In this document: one piece after another, positions 1 through 5,926 of the stretch
How positions within the stretch are numbered: the stretch's first letter is position 1
Layout: each line of letters opens with the position of its first letter
From: Sulfurospirillum arcachonense
GTDB taxonomy: Bacteria; Campylobacterota; Campylobacteria; Campylobacterales; Sulfurospirillaceae
Length of the DNA: 12,486 nt
Reading direction: 5' to 3'
NCBI GenBank assembly: GCA_015662785.1
Contig: DQTM01000071.1
Coordinates: forward strand, 1 to 12,486
Position numbers and translations under genes: made by a program
Notes under the pieces: model-generated
The model's input: only the letters and a program-made list of their open reading frames with translations
Databases searched by the model: none
What the model was told of the DNA's origin: nothing

Positions 1-21
1 AATTAAACAAAGGAGTAAACC

Positions 22-531
22 ATGAAAAAAGGTTTTACTATGATCGAATTAATTTTCGTAATCGTTATTTTAGGTATTTTGGCAGCAGTTGCCATTCCAA
101 GACTTGCTGCTACTAGAGATGATGCAGTTGCTGCTACAATTAAATCAGATATTGCAACAGCCTTGACGTCAATTCCAGCTTGGTATCAAGGACAAAGAGA
201 TGCAAGAATATCACAATCAATTTCTTTAGATCCTAATGTTTGGACAATTGGTGACGTGAATACTACTTATAGTGAAGATAATTTAATTTGTATAACATTA
301 GGTGTCTTTGATCAAAATGCCACTGTAAGTAGTCCAGCAACTATAGGTACAACAGGTACTGAAGATATTAATGAGACAAATGGTAGATGGCTTGGTAATA
401 ATGCTTCAGGTGCTCCTGTTCTAGTGCTTACTATAAATACAGCAAATAGCGGAATAATATGTACTGCACTAAGAGATATGGGAGTAAGAGACCAAAATGC
501 AACAATGGCAGGAAATAGAATTCAGTGGTAA
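22..531 (+). CDS. Type IV pilin-like / type II pseudopilin protein, class with very short leader
   Basis: 169-aa protein with a textbook prepilin N-terminus: MKKG leader, then Phe at +1 and Glu at +5 of the mature protein (residues 5 and 9), followed by a hydrophobic helix to about residue 30. Prepilin peptidase should cut after Gly4 and methylate Phe5. The rest is a soluble head rich in Thr, Asn and Ala with two cysteines (C90, C147) that could form a disulfide. The ATG is preceded by AGGAG at 11-15 with six bases of spacing, so the start is secure. A second pseudopilin follows directly and shares the N-terminal helix almost residue for residue, including the LAA-x-RDDA stretch after it, while the heads differ; this looks like tandem duplication with divergence. 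Proteins of this kind build type IV pili, type II secretion pseudopili or DNA-uptake pseudopili; which one cannot be decided here. Confidence 0.85.
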   Translation: MKKGFTMIELIFVIVILGILAAVAIPRLAATRDDAVAATIKSDIATALTSIPAWYQGQRDARISQSISLDPNVWTIGDVNTTYSEDNLICITLGVFDQNATVSSPATIGTTGTEDINETNGRWLGNNASGAPVLVLTINTANSGIICTALRDMGVRDQNATMAGNRIQW

Positions 532-544
532 TCATTTGAACAAA

Positions 545-1030
545 GTGTTAAGCAAAAAGGCAGGCTTAAAACCTGCCTTTACCATGATAGAACTTATTTT
601 TGTTATTGTTGTTCTAGGTATATTGTCTGCGGTTGCTCTACCTAAGTTAGCTGCTTCACGTGATGATGCGATTTTAGTTAAAGGGAAAAGTCAAGTAAGT
701 GCTATACGAAGTGGAATTGCTATGCAACGTTCACGAAATCTTCTTCAAGGTCAAAATGCTGCTACAAATTATTATCCTCCAATTTTAGATAGTGGGGCTA
801 CTGATACAGCTGATGAAAGATTGTTCAATTTTAGTGATGGTAATGCTTCAAATATATTGGAATATCCAATAAACGCAAGACTAAATTCAGACGGAAATTG
901 GTTTAAAGATACTAATACAACTTATATATTTCAATTGCAAGATGGAAATTTAGCAACATTTACATACACAAATACAAATGGTACATTTATATGTACAGGC
1001 TCTACTGATTGTAACGCATTAACTCAATAA
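545..1030 (+). CDS. Second pseudopilin-like protein, paralogue of the preceding gene
   Basis: The recognisable part begins with a hydrophobic prepilin helix (FTMIELIFVIV...) matching the gene upstream, followed by a divergent head with two C-terminal cysteines six residues apart near the end. Start choice is open. The longest frame begins at ATG 497 inside the preceding gene and would give an unusually long 27-residue leader; TTG 536 and GTG 545 are in the same frame and give leaders of 14 and 11 residues. I prefer GTG 545 on leader length, although no strong ribosome binding site precedes any of them. The residue before the expected cleavage point is Ala rather than the usual Gly (KPA then FTMIE), which some prepilin peptidases accept. 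A 9-bp hairpin lies in the leader codons. priA begins one base after the stop, so translation of the two is probably linked. Confidence 0.75.
   Translation: MLSKKAGLKPAFTMIELIFVIVVLGILSAVALPKLAASRDDAILVKGKSQVSAIRSGIAMQRSRNLLQGQNAATNYYPPILDSGATDTADERLFNFSDGNASNILEYPINARLNSDGNWFKDTNTTYIFQLQDGNLATFTYTNTNGTFICTGSTDCNALTQ
556..580 (+). other. Perfect 9-bp hairpin at the 5' end of the second pseudopilin gene
   Basis: AAAGGCAGG (556-564) pairs with CCTGCCTTT (572-580) around a 7-base loop. Five A residues precede it, but only three T residues follow before ACCATG, so it resembles a weak or remnant intrinsic terminator. It encodes the leader residues KAGLKPAF of the pseudopilin. It could attenuate transcription into this gene and priA, or hinder translation starts nearby; both are inference. 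Confidence 0.5.
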
Positions 1031-1031
1031 T

Positions 1032-2864
1032 TTGCACTATCTAGTTTCTCTTTTAAATTCCCCCTTATCTCCTCTTACATACACTTACGAAGAGGAATTA
1101 AAACAAGGTAATATAGTTGAAGTTACACTAAATAAAAAATCTCGTCTAGGTGTTGTTCTCTCAAAAACTGAAAAACCAGAGTTTACATGTAGTGACATAC
1201 TCTCAGTAAAAGATGAGTTTTTTTGTGAAGATACTTTGAGTATTGCAAAGTTTATTAGTGAGTATTATGTTTGTTCGCTTGGTGATGCTCTTAACCTTTT
1301 TGTTCCAATGCAAAAAAACTCTTTACATGTAGAGGTCTCTTTAAAAACAAATATAACTCTTTCAACTGAACAGCAATCTGCTTATGAGTTTATACAAAAG
1401 CATGACCGCTCACTGTTGTTTGGTGATACAGGAAGTGGAAAAACAGAAGTTTACATAAAAGCTATTGAAGAGACTATAAATAGTGGCAAAAAAGCCATCT
1501 TTCTTATGCCTGAAATTGGGTTGACTCCACAAACAAAAAAACGACTCAAAGATGCTTTTGGGAACAGAGTAGGGCTTTGGCACTCTAAAGTGACTAAAAA
1601 GAGAAAAGAAGAGATTTTAAAAGCTTTACATGTAGGTGAGCTTTCAGTTATAGCTGGAACTCGTTCAGCACTTTTTTTACCAGTATCAAACTTAGGCTTG
1701 ATAGTAGTAGATGAAGAGCATGATGATAGTTACAAATCAAACCAAAGACCACGTTACAACGCTCGTGATTTGGTACTTTTGTTTGGAAAAAGAAAAAATG
1801 CAAAAGTGGTTTTAGGAAGTGCAACTCCATCTTTAGGTAGTTTTAAAAATCTACCAAAATTTCGTTTGAAAGGTACTTATTTTCCTTCTACAAAAGCTAT
1901 CTATTTTGAACATGCAAACAATGAACTCTCAAATCCTATGATAGAAAAGATAGCAGAGCATTTAGAAAAAAACTCTCAGGTTATAGTTTTCCTACCTACA
2001 AGAGCAAATTTCAAATACATAGCATGTCAAGAGTGCGGGGAGAAGGTTTTATGTCCATTTTGTTCAGTGGGCATGAGTCTACATGTAAACTCAAATGCCT
2101 TGAAGTGTCACTACTGTAACTTTTCTCAAGCTATCCCAAAAGAGTGTCCTAGTTGTCACTCTACCAACATGCATTCAAATCGTATAGGAACAGCAGAGGT
2201 AACAAAAAGACTTCAAGAACTATTTCCTACAAAAGTAATAGAAAAGTTTGATAGAGATGAGATAACGACTCAAAAAAAGCTCAACACAAAACTAAAAGAT
2301 TTTAACGAAAAAAAGACAGATGTTTTAGTAGGAACTCAAATGCTTGCAAAAGGGCATGATTATCATGGTGTTGGTTTGAGTGTCATCATAGGTATTGATA
2401 CTATTTTAAATCTTCCAGATTTTAGAGCAAGAGAGAGGGCTATGTCGTTACTACTGCAAGTAGCAGGACGAAGTGGCAGAAAAGGTTTAGGTGAAGTTTA
2501 TATTCAAACACAAAATAGAGAGTTTTTTGAAGAATTTTTTGGAGATTATGAAGCTTTTTTAAATGACGAATTGCATTTTCGAGAAGAGATTTATCCACCA
2601 TTTAGAAAGTTACTAAAAGTCTTAGTAAGTCACATTAAAGATGAAAAAGCAAGTCAGATTATGAGTGAAGTAGAAAAGATAACTCACCATTTTCCAGAAG
2701 TAGAAGTAGTAGGCTATGGCAAAGCAAACATAGAAAAAATAGCAAACAAATACCGCTATAATATGCTTCTAAGAAGCTCCAATACCAAAGAGCTTTTGCG
2801 GTTTGCGCACTCTTGCAGACACTTACATGTAGAGATTGACATAGACCCCTTATCTTTTTCTTAA
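1032..2864 (+). CDS. priA: Primosomal protein N' (PriA), replication restart helicase
   Basis: 610-aa superfamily 2 DNA helicase that recognises stalled forks and reloads DnaB. The N-terminus (YLVSLLNSPLSPLTYTYEEEL) matches the PriA 3'-DNA-binding domain. Walker A GDTGSGKT is at 131-138, the DEEH box at 227-230, and late helicase motifs include TQMLAKGHDYHG and VAGRSGRKG. Eight cysteines in four CxxC pairs (332/335, 341/344, 359/362, 372/375) form the two-zinc element inserted between the helicase lobes. It is shorter than the roughly 730-aa E. coli protein, as is normal in Campylobacterota. The start must be TTG 1032, because an in-frame TAA lies at 1020-1022 and no ATG or GTG follows before the conserved N-terminal motif. 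There is no clear ribosome binding site, and the pseudopilin stop is one base upstream, so coupling is likely. Five copies of the TTACATGTAG repeat lie inside. Confidence 0.95.
   Translation: MHYLVSLLNSPLSPLTYTYEEELKQGNIVEVTLNKKSRLGVVLSKTEKPEFTCSDILSVKDEFFCEDTLSIAKFISEYYVCSLGDALNLFVPMQKNSLHVEVSLKTNITLSTEQQSAYEFIQKHDRSLLFGDTGSGKTEVYIKAIEETINSGKKAIFLMPEIGLTPQTKKRLKDAFGNRVGLWHSKVTKKRKEEILKALHVGELSVIAGTRSALFLPVSNLGLIVVDEEHDDSYKSNQRPRYNARDLVLLFGKRKNAKVVLGSATPSLGSFKNLPKFRLKGTYFPSTKAIYFEHANNELSNPMIEKIAEHLEKNSQVIVFLPTRANFKYIACQECGEKVLCPFCSVGMSLHVNSNALKCHYCNFSQAIPKECPSCHSTNMHSNRIGTAEVTKRLQELFPTKVIEKFDRDEITTQKKLNTKLKDFNEKKTDVLVGTQMLAKGHDYHGVGLSVIIGIDTILNLPDFRARERAMSLLLQVAGRSGRKGLGEVYIQTQNREFFEEFFGDYEAFLNDELHFREEIYPPFRKLLKVLVSHIKDEKASQIMSEVEKITHHFPEVEVVGYGKANIEKIANKYRYNMLLRSSNTKELLRFAHSCRHLHVEIDIDPLSFS
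1182..1192 (+). repeat. Oriented repeat TTTACATGTAG, copy 1
   Basis: Exact 11-mer in priA. This is the only copy read in the phase Phe-Thr-Cys-Ser (codons 51-54), not Leu-His-Val, which argues that the DNA word and not the peptide is conserved. Confidence 0.8.
1322..1332 (+). repeat. Oriented repeat TTTACATGTAG, copy 2
   Basis: Exact 11-mer in priA, preceded by C and followed by AGG; read as Ser-Leu-His-Val-Glu around codons 97-101. Confidence 0.85.
1625..1635 (+). repeat. Oriented repeat TTTACATGTAG, copy 3
   Basis: Exact 11-mer in priA, preceded by C; read as Ala-Leu-His-Val-Gly at codons 198-202. Confidence 0.85.
2079..2089 (-). repeat. Oriented repeat TTTACATGTAG, copy 4 (reverse orientation)
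   Basis: CTACATGTAAA on the plus strand, inside the zinc-binding element of priA; read as Ser-Leu-His-Val-Asn at codons 349-353. The orientation is opposite to the gene. Confidence 0.85.
2822..2832 (+). repeat. Oriented repeat, copy 5 (one mismatch, CTTACATGTAG)
   Basis: Keeps the invariant TTACATGTAG with C in place of the first T. It lies 11 codons from the priA end (HLHVEID). The 17 bases TTACATGTAGAGATTGA are identical to those at copy 9. Confidence 0.8.
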
Positions 2865-2875
2865 TAGTTTTTTTG

Positions 2876-2881
2876 TATAAT
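2876..2881 (+). promoter_or_regulatory. Promoter -10 element (TATAAT) ahead of the DUF4160/DUF2442/ispG/dnaB/comEC group
   Basis: Consensus TATAAT in a T-then-A rich stretch, 20 bases before the ATG at 2902, which would put the transcript start near 2888. No good -35 lies at 16-18 bases upstream; a TTGACA at 2836-2841 is 34 bases away and too distant. Campylobacterota housekeeping promoters often lack a -35 and rely on AT-rich upstream DNA, which fits. This is the only obvious promoter before ispG and dnaB in the window. Confidence 0.5.
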
Positions 2882-2901
2882 AAAATATAAGAGGAGAATT
2901 T

Positions 2902-3193
2902 ATGCCAAAGCTATTTGAATACTTGGGAATTATGATTATGTTTTATAGTAATGAACATGAGCCTATACACGTTCATGGGAAGTACCAATCTTTTGAATCA
3001 AAATATAGTTGATGGCAAGATTGTTGATATTAAAATTAAAGAAGTTAAAGGAAAAAAATCATTACCTCATAAAGAGCTAAAAGATTTTAAAATTTTTGTG
3101 GAGAAGTTTAAGGATGAAATTGTTCAAAAATGGGTAGAATATTTTGTTTATCATAAAACAATAAAATGTATTAAGATTGATAGAAAGGTTTGA
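2902..3193 (+). pseudogene. DUF4160 family gene, broken by a frameshift
   Basis: ATG 2902 follows a good GAGGAG site (2891-2896, five bases of spacing) and opens a typical DUF4160 start: MPKLFEYLGIMIMFYSNEHEPIHVHGKYQSFESK, with the family's H-x-P-x-HVH signature. This frame stops at TGA 3010-3012 after 36 codons. The rest of the family pattern (IVDGKIVDIKIKEVKG...KDFKIFVEKFKDEIVQKWVEYFVYHKTIK) continues in the next frame from about 3005 to the stop at 3191-3193. The two halves meet at the codons for SK and IVDG, where family members as I remember them have about four more residues, so a deletion of about 11 bases is the simplest cause. An apparent frame starting at ATG 2951 reads the 5' half out of frame and is not a natural protein start. 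The function of DUF4160 is unknown; such genes often precede DUF2442 genes. A sequencing error or recoding is possible but less likely. Confidence 0.75.
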
Positions 3194-3195
3194 TG

Positions 3196-3444
3196 ATGAG
3201 TGATTTTATATCTATAGAAAATGCAAAATATATAGAAGATTATAAAATATATATTAAATTTAATGATGGAAAAGAAAATATTGTAGATTTTAAGAATTTT
3301 ATTGAACACTCTAGTCACCCAGATATAAAAAAATATCAAGATAAAAACTTATTTAAAAACTTTTCTTTAGATTATGGTGATATAGAGTGGAATGATTATG
3401 AACTTGCTTTTCCAATTTATGATTTATATAGGGGACAAATTTAA
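3196..3444 (+). CDS. DUF2442 family small protein
   Basis: About 82 residues, with the DUF2442 pattern: an N-terminal IENAKYIEDYKIYIKFNDGKENIVDFKNFIE strand-rich segment followed by a YGDIEW-type segment. The start is ATG 3196 or the overlapping ATG 3193 (TGATGATG with the stop of the broken gene before it); AAAGG at 3184-3188 is seven bases from 3196 and favours that one. DUF2442 genes are commonly found next to DUF4160 genes, and the pair has a toxin-antitoxin-like layout, but I know of no firm function and none is claimed. The reading frame is intact although its partner is not. Its stop codon abuts the GTG of ispG, and the ispG ribosome binding site lies within its last codons, so ispG translation depends on this gene's 3' end. 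The stretch is visibly richer in A and T than its neighbours. Confidence 0.7.
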   Translation: MSDFISIENAKYIEDYKIYIKFNDGKENIVDFKNFIEHSSHPDIKKYQDKNLFKNFSLDYGDIEWNDYELAFPIYDLYRGQI

Positions 3445-4503
3445 GTGATAGAGCGTTATAAAACAAACAAAATATATATAGGTGACGTAGCAGTAGGTGG
3501 GGATGCCCCTATAAGTGTACAGTCGATGACTTACTCAAAAACTCGTGATGTTGAAGCTACAGTTGAGCAGATAAAGAGGCTTCATTTTGCAGGGTGTGAC
3601 ATCGTGCGTGTTGCTGTTCCTGATTATGAAGATGCAAATGCTTTGAAAGCCATTAAGGAGCAGATAAAACTTCCTCTTGTGGCTGATATTCATTTTAACT
3701 ATCGTTTGGCTTTAATAGCGGCTGAGGTTGTGGATTGTATTCGTATAAATCCTGGCAACATTGGTAACAAGACAAGAGTAAAAGAGGTTGTGAAGGCTTG
3801 TCAAAATAGAAATATACCAATTCGCATTGGTGTTAATTCTGGAAGTTTAGAAAAAGAGTTTGACATAAAGTATGGACCAACTGCAAAAGGCATGGTTGAA
3901 TCAGCACTTTATAACATAAAGTACCTCGAAGACTTAGGTTTTAATGATATAAAAGTCTCTTTGAAAGCAAGTGATGTGCAAAGAACAGTTGAAGCGTATA
4001 GAATGCTTAGACCTTTGAGCAATCACCCTTTTCATCTTGGAGTTACGGAAGCTGGAACTAAGTTTCATTCTACTGTAAAATCTTCTATAGCTTTAGGTAC
4101 TCTTTTGCTTGATGGCATTGGAGATACTATGCGTGTTTCAATGACAGGCGAGCTTGAAGAGGAAATAACAGTTGCACGTGCCATACTTAAAGATAGTGGT
4201 ATAGTTAAGGATGGTGTAAACATAATTTCGTGTCCTACATGTGGGCGTATTGAGGCAAACTTAGTTAAGGCAGTTGCAGAGGTAGAAAAACGAACAAAGC
4301 ATATAAAAATACCATTAGATATATCTGTTATGGGGTGTGTTGTAAATGCAATAGGCGAAGCGAAACATGCAGATGTTGCTATAGCATTTGGTAAAGCTCA
4401 GGGTCTTGTGATGGTCAAGGGCGAAGTTGTAGCAAAACTAAAAGAGGATGAATTAGTGGATAGATTTATGTTAGAAGTAGAGAAAGCAGCGGCAAATGGA
4501 TAA
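3445..4503 (+). CDS. ispG: 4-hydroxy-3-methylbut-2-en-1-yl diphosphate synthase (flavodoxin/ferredoxin), IspG/GcpE
   Basis: 352-aa iron-sulfur enzyme of the methylerythritol phosphate pathway. It converts the cyclic diphosphate MEcPP to HMBPP, the penultimate step to isoprenoid precursors. The N-terminal TIM-barrel segment carries the hallmark GDAPISVQSMT, VRVAVPD, LVADIHFNYRLA and RINPGNIG motifs. The C-terminal reductase part holds the [4Fe-4S] ligands C263 and C266 (CPTCGR), C298 (MGCVVN) and E305 (GEAKHAD), matching the Cys3-Glu set of the E. coli enzyme. The start is GTG 3445, directly after the TAA of the DUF2442 gene; AGGGGA at 3430-3435 is nine bases upstream. The 3' end overlaps the dnaB start by eight bases (ATGGATAA). 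The CPTC codons contain ACATGT, but this site has TACATGTG and is not a copy of the repeat. Confidence 0.97.
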   Translation: MIERYKTNKIYIGDVAVGGDAPISVQSMTYSKTRDVEATVEQIKRLHFAGCDIVRVAVPDYEDANALKAIKEQIKLPLVADIHFNYRLALIAAEVVDCIRINPGNIGNKTRVKEVVKACQNRNIPIRIGVNSGSLEKEFDIKYGPTAKGMVESALYNIKYLEDLGFNDIKVSLKASDVQRTVEAYRMLRPLSNHPFHLGVTEAGTKFHSTVKSSIALGTLLLDGIGDTMRVSMTGELEEEITVARAILKDSGIVKDGVNIISCPTCGRIEANLVKAVAEVEKRTKHIKIPLDISVMGCVVNAIGEAKHADVAIAFGKAQGLVMVKGEVVAKLKEDELVDRFMLEVEKAAANG

Positions 4504-5926
4504 TTTGCATAATATAAATATAGAGCGTTCTGTTTTAAGCTCAATTCTTTTTAATCCTGCTTCATTTGAAGAGGTTGCTGCGAGTATAAAGTCTCGAGAT
4601 TTTTACTTACCTGCACATAAGTATATTTTTGATGCAATGGAAGAGTGTGAGAGAACAGATTTGCCTATTGATGAGGAGTTTGTAAAGAAAAAGCTTAAAC
4701 AAGAGGAGCGTTTTGATGAAGATGCAATGCTTGAGATACTCTCTACAAATCCATTGCCATCTATAAAAGCATATGTTGAAGAGTTACGTGAGAAGTCTAT
4801 AAAAAGAGAGCTAGTTAAACTTACTGCTGAGATAAAAGAGGTGGCTATTGAGAAAGATTTGCCCTCATTAGAAGTGGTTGATTTAGTTCAGCAGAAACTT
4901 TATCAAATCACCGAAGGAAATACGAATAAAGAGTTTCGTGATTCTCCTGAGATGACACATGCTACTTTAGAGCATATTTTAGAGATGAAAAAAAGAGGAA
5001 ATGCTGGAGTTGTAGGACTAAACACTGGATTTGCAGAACTAAACAAGTTAACAACTGGTTTTGGAGATGGCGATTTGATTATTGTTGCGGCACGTCCAGC
5101 GATGGGAAAAACGGCGCTAACTCTGAACCTAGCTCAACAAGTGCTTGATGACAACAAGGGTGTAGCTATATTTTCGCTAGAGATGCCAGCTGAACAGTTG
5201 ATGCTTCGTATGCTTAGTGCTAAGACTTCTATACCGCTTCAGAAGATGAAAGTTGGCGATATGAGTGATGATGAGTGGAGTAGACTCAATAGTGCAGCAG
5301 ATACTATGAGTGGTAAAAAACTTTTTGTCGATGACAATGGAAATGTAACCATACACAATGTTCGTTCAAAACTAAGAAAACTAAAGACTCAGCATCCTGA
5401 AATTTCTATGTGTGTTATTGATTATTTGCAGTTGATGACAGGAACAGGAAACAAAGATAGACATCAAGAAGTTAGTGACATAAGTCGTGGATTAAAACTT
5501 TTAGCTCGTGAGTTAGAGATGCCTATTATTGCTCTTTCTCAGCTAAACCGTGGTGTTGAGAGTAGAAATGATAAACGTCCTATGATGAGTGATATACGTG
5601 AATCTGGAGCTATTGAGCAAGATGCCGATTTGATTATGTTTGTTTATCGTGATGATGTGTATCGTATGCGTGAAGAGAAAGAAAGAGAGAGTAAAGCTCG
5701 TATTGATGGCACTGAGTATAAGAGTAACTTTTTTGATAAACCAGAAGAGAATGCAGAGCTTATAATTGGTAAGAATAGAAATGGTCCAGTTGGTGTTGCT
5801 AACTTGATTTTTCAAAAAGCTTGTACAAAGTTCATTGATGCTGGTGGAATTCCTGTTGAGATAGTATATGATGAATCAAATATACCAGCTCGAGAATCAA
5901 CACTAAGTGGCTTGCCTCAAATTTGA
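4496..5926 (+). CDS. dnaB: Replicative DNA helicase DnaB
   Basis: 476-aa hexameric RecA-fold helicase that unwinds DNA at the replication fork. The N-terminal primase-interacting domain (IERSVLSSILFNPASFEEV) spans roughly residues 8-110. The RecA core has Walker A RPAMGKT with K205, Walker B VIDYLQLM with D309, the ALSQLNRGVESR segment and the arginine-rich SDIRESGAIEQDAD region. The C-terminal GKNRNGPVG motif is present. Length is normal and no intein interrupts the P-loop, a frequent insertion point in this family. It starts inside the last codons of ispG, and its TGA overlaps the comEC ATG (TGATG), so the three genes are probably translated from one message. No copy of the window's TACATGTA repeat occurs in it. 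Confidence 0.97.
   Translation: MDNLHNINIERSVLSSILFNPASFEEVAASIKSRDFYLPAHKYIFDAMEECERTDLPIDEEFVKKKLKQEERFDEDAMLEILSTNPLPSIKAYVEELREKSIKRELVKLTAEIKEVAIEKDLPSLEVVDLVQQKLYQITEGNTNKEFRDSPEMTHATLEHILEMKKRGNAGVVGLNTGFAELNKLTTGFGDGDLIIVAARPAMGKTALTLNLAQQVLDDNKGVAIFSLEMPAEQLMLRMLSAKTSIPLQKMKVGDMSDDEWSRLNSAADTMSGKKLFVDDNGNVTIHNVRSKLRKLKTQHPEISMCVIDYLQLMTGTGNKDRHQEVSDISRGLKLLARELEMPIIALSQLNRGVESRNDKRPMMSDIRESGAIEQDADLIMFVYRDDVYRMREEKERESKARIDGTEYKSNFFDKPEENAELIIGKNRNGPVGVANLIFQKACTKFIDAGGIPVEIVYDESNIPARESTLSGLPQI

Noticed and set aside
2836..2881. A complete -35/-10 promoter using TTGACA at 2836
   Set aside because: The spacing to TATAAT is 34 bases, twice what sigma70 needs, and TTGACA lies in priA codons next to a repeat copy.
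2951..3193. An 80-aa protein starting at ATG 2951
   Set aside because: Its first codons are an out-of-frame reading of the DUF4160 gene that starts at 2902; the true structure is a frameshifted gene.
4236..4243. TACATGTG in ispG as another copy of the repeat
   Set aside because: It lacks the final A and the TT/AG flanks, and the bases are fixed by the CPTC iron-sulfur ligand codons.
5080..5120. Possible intein insertion at the DnaB P-loop
   Set aside because: The P-loop is continuous and the protein has normal length.
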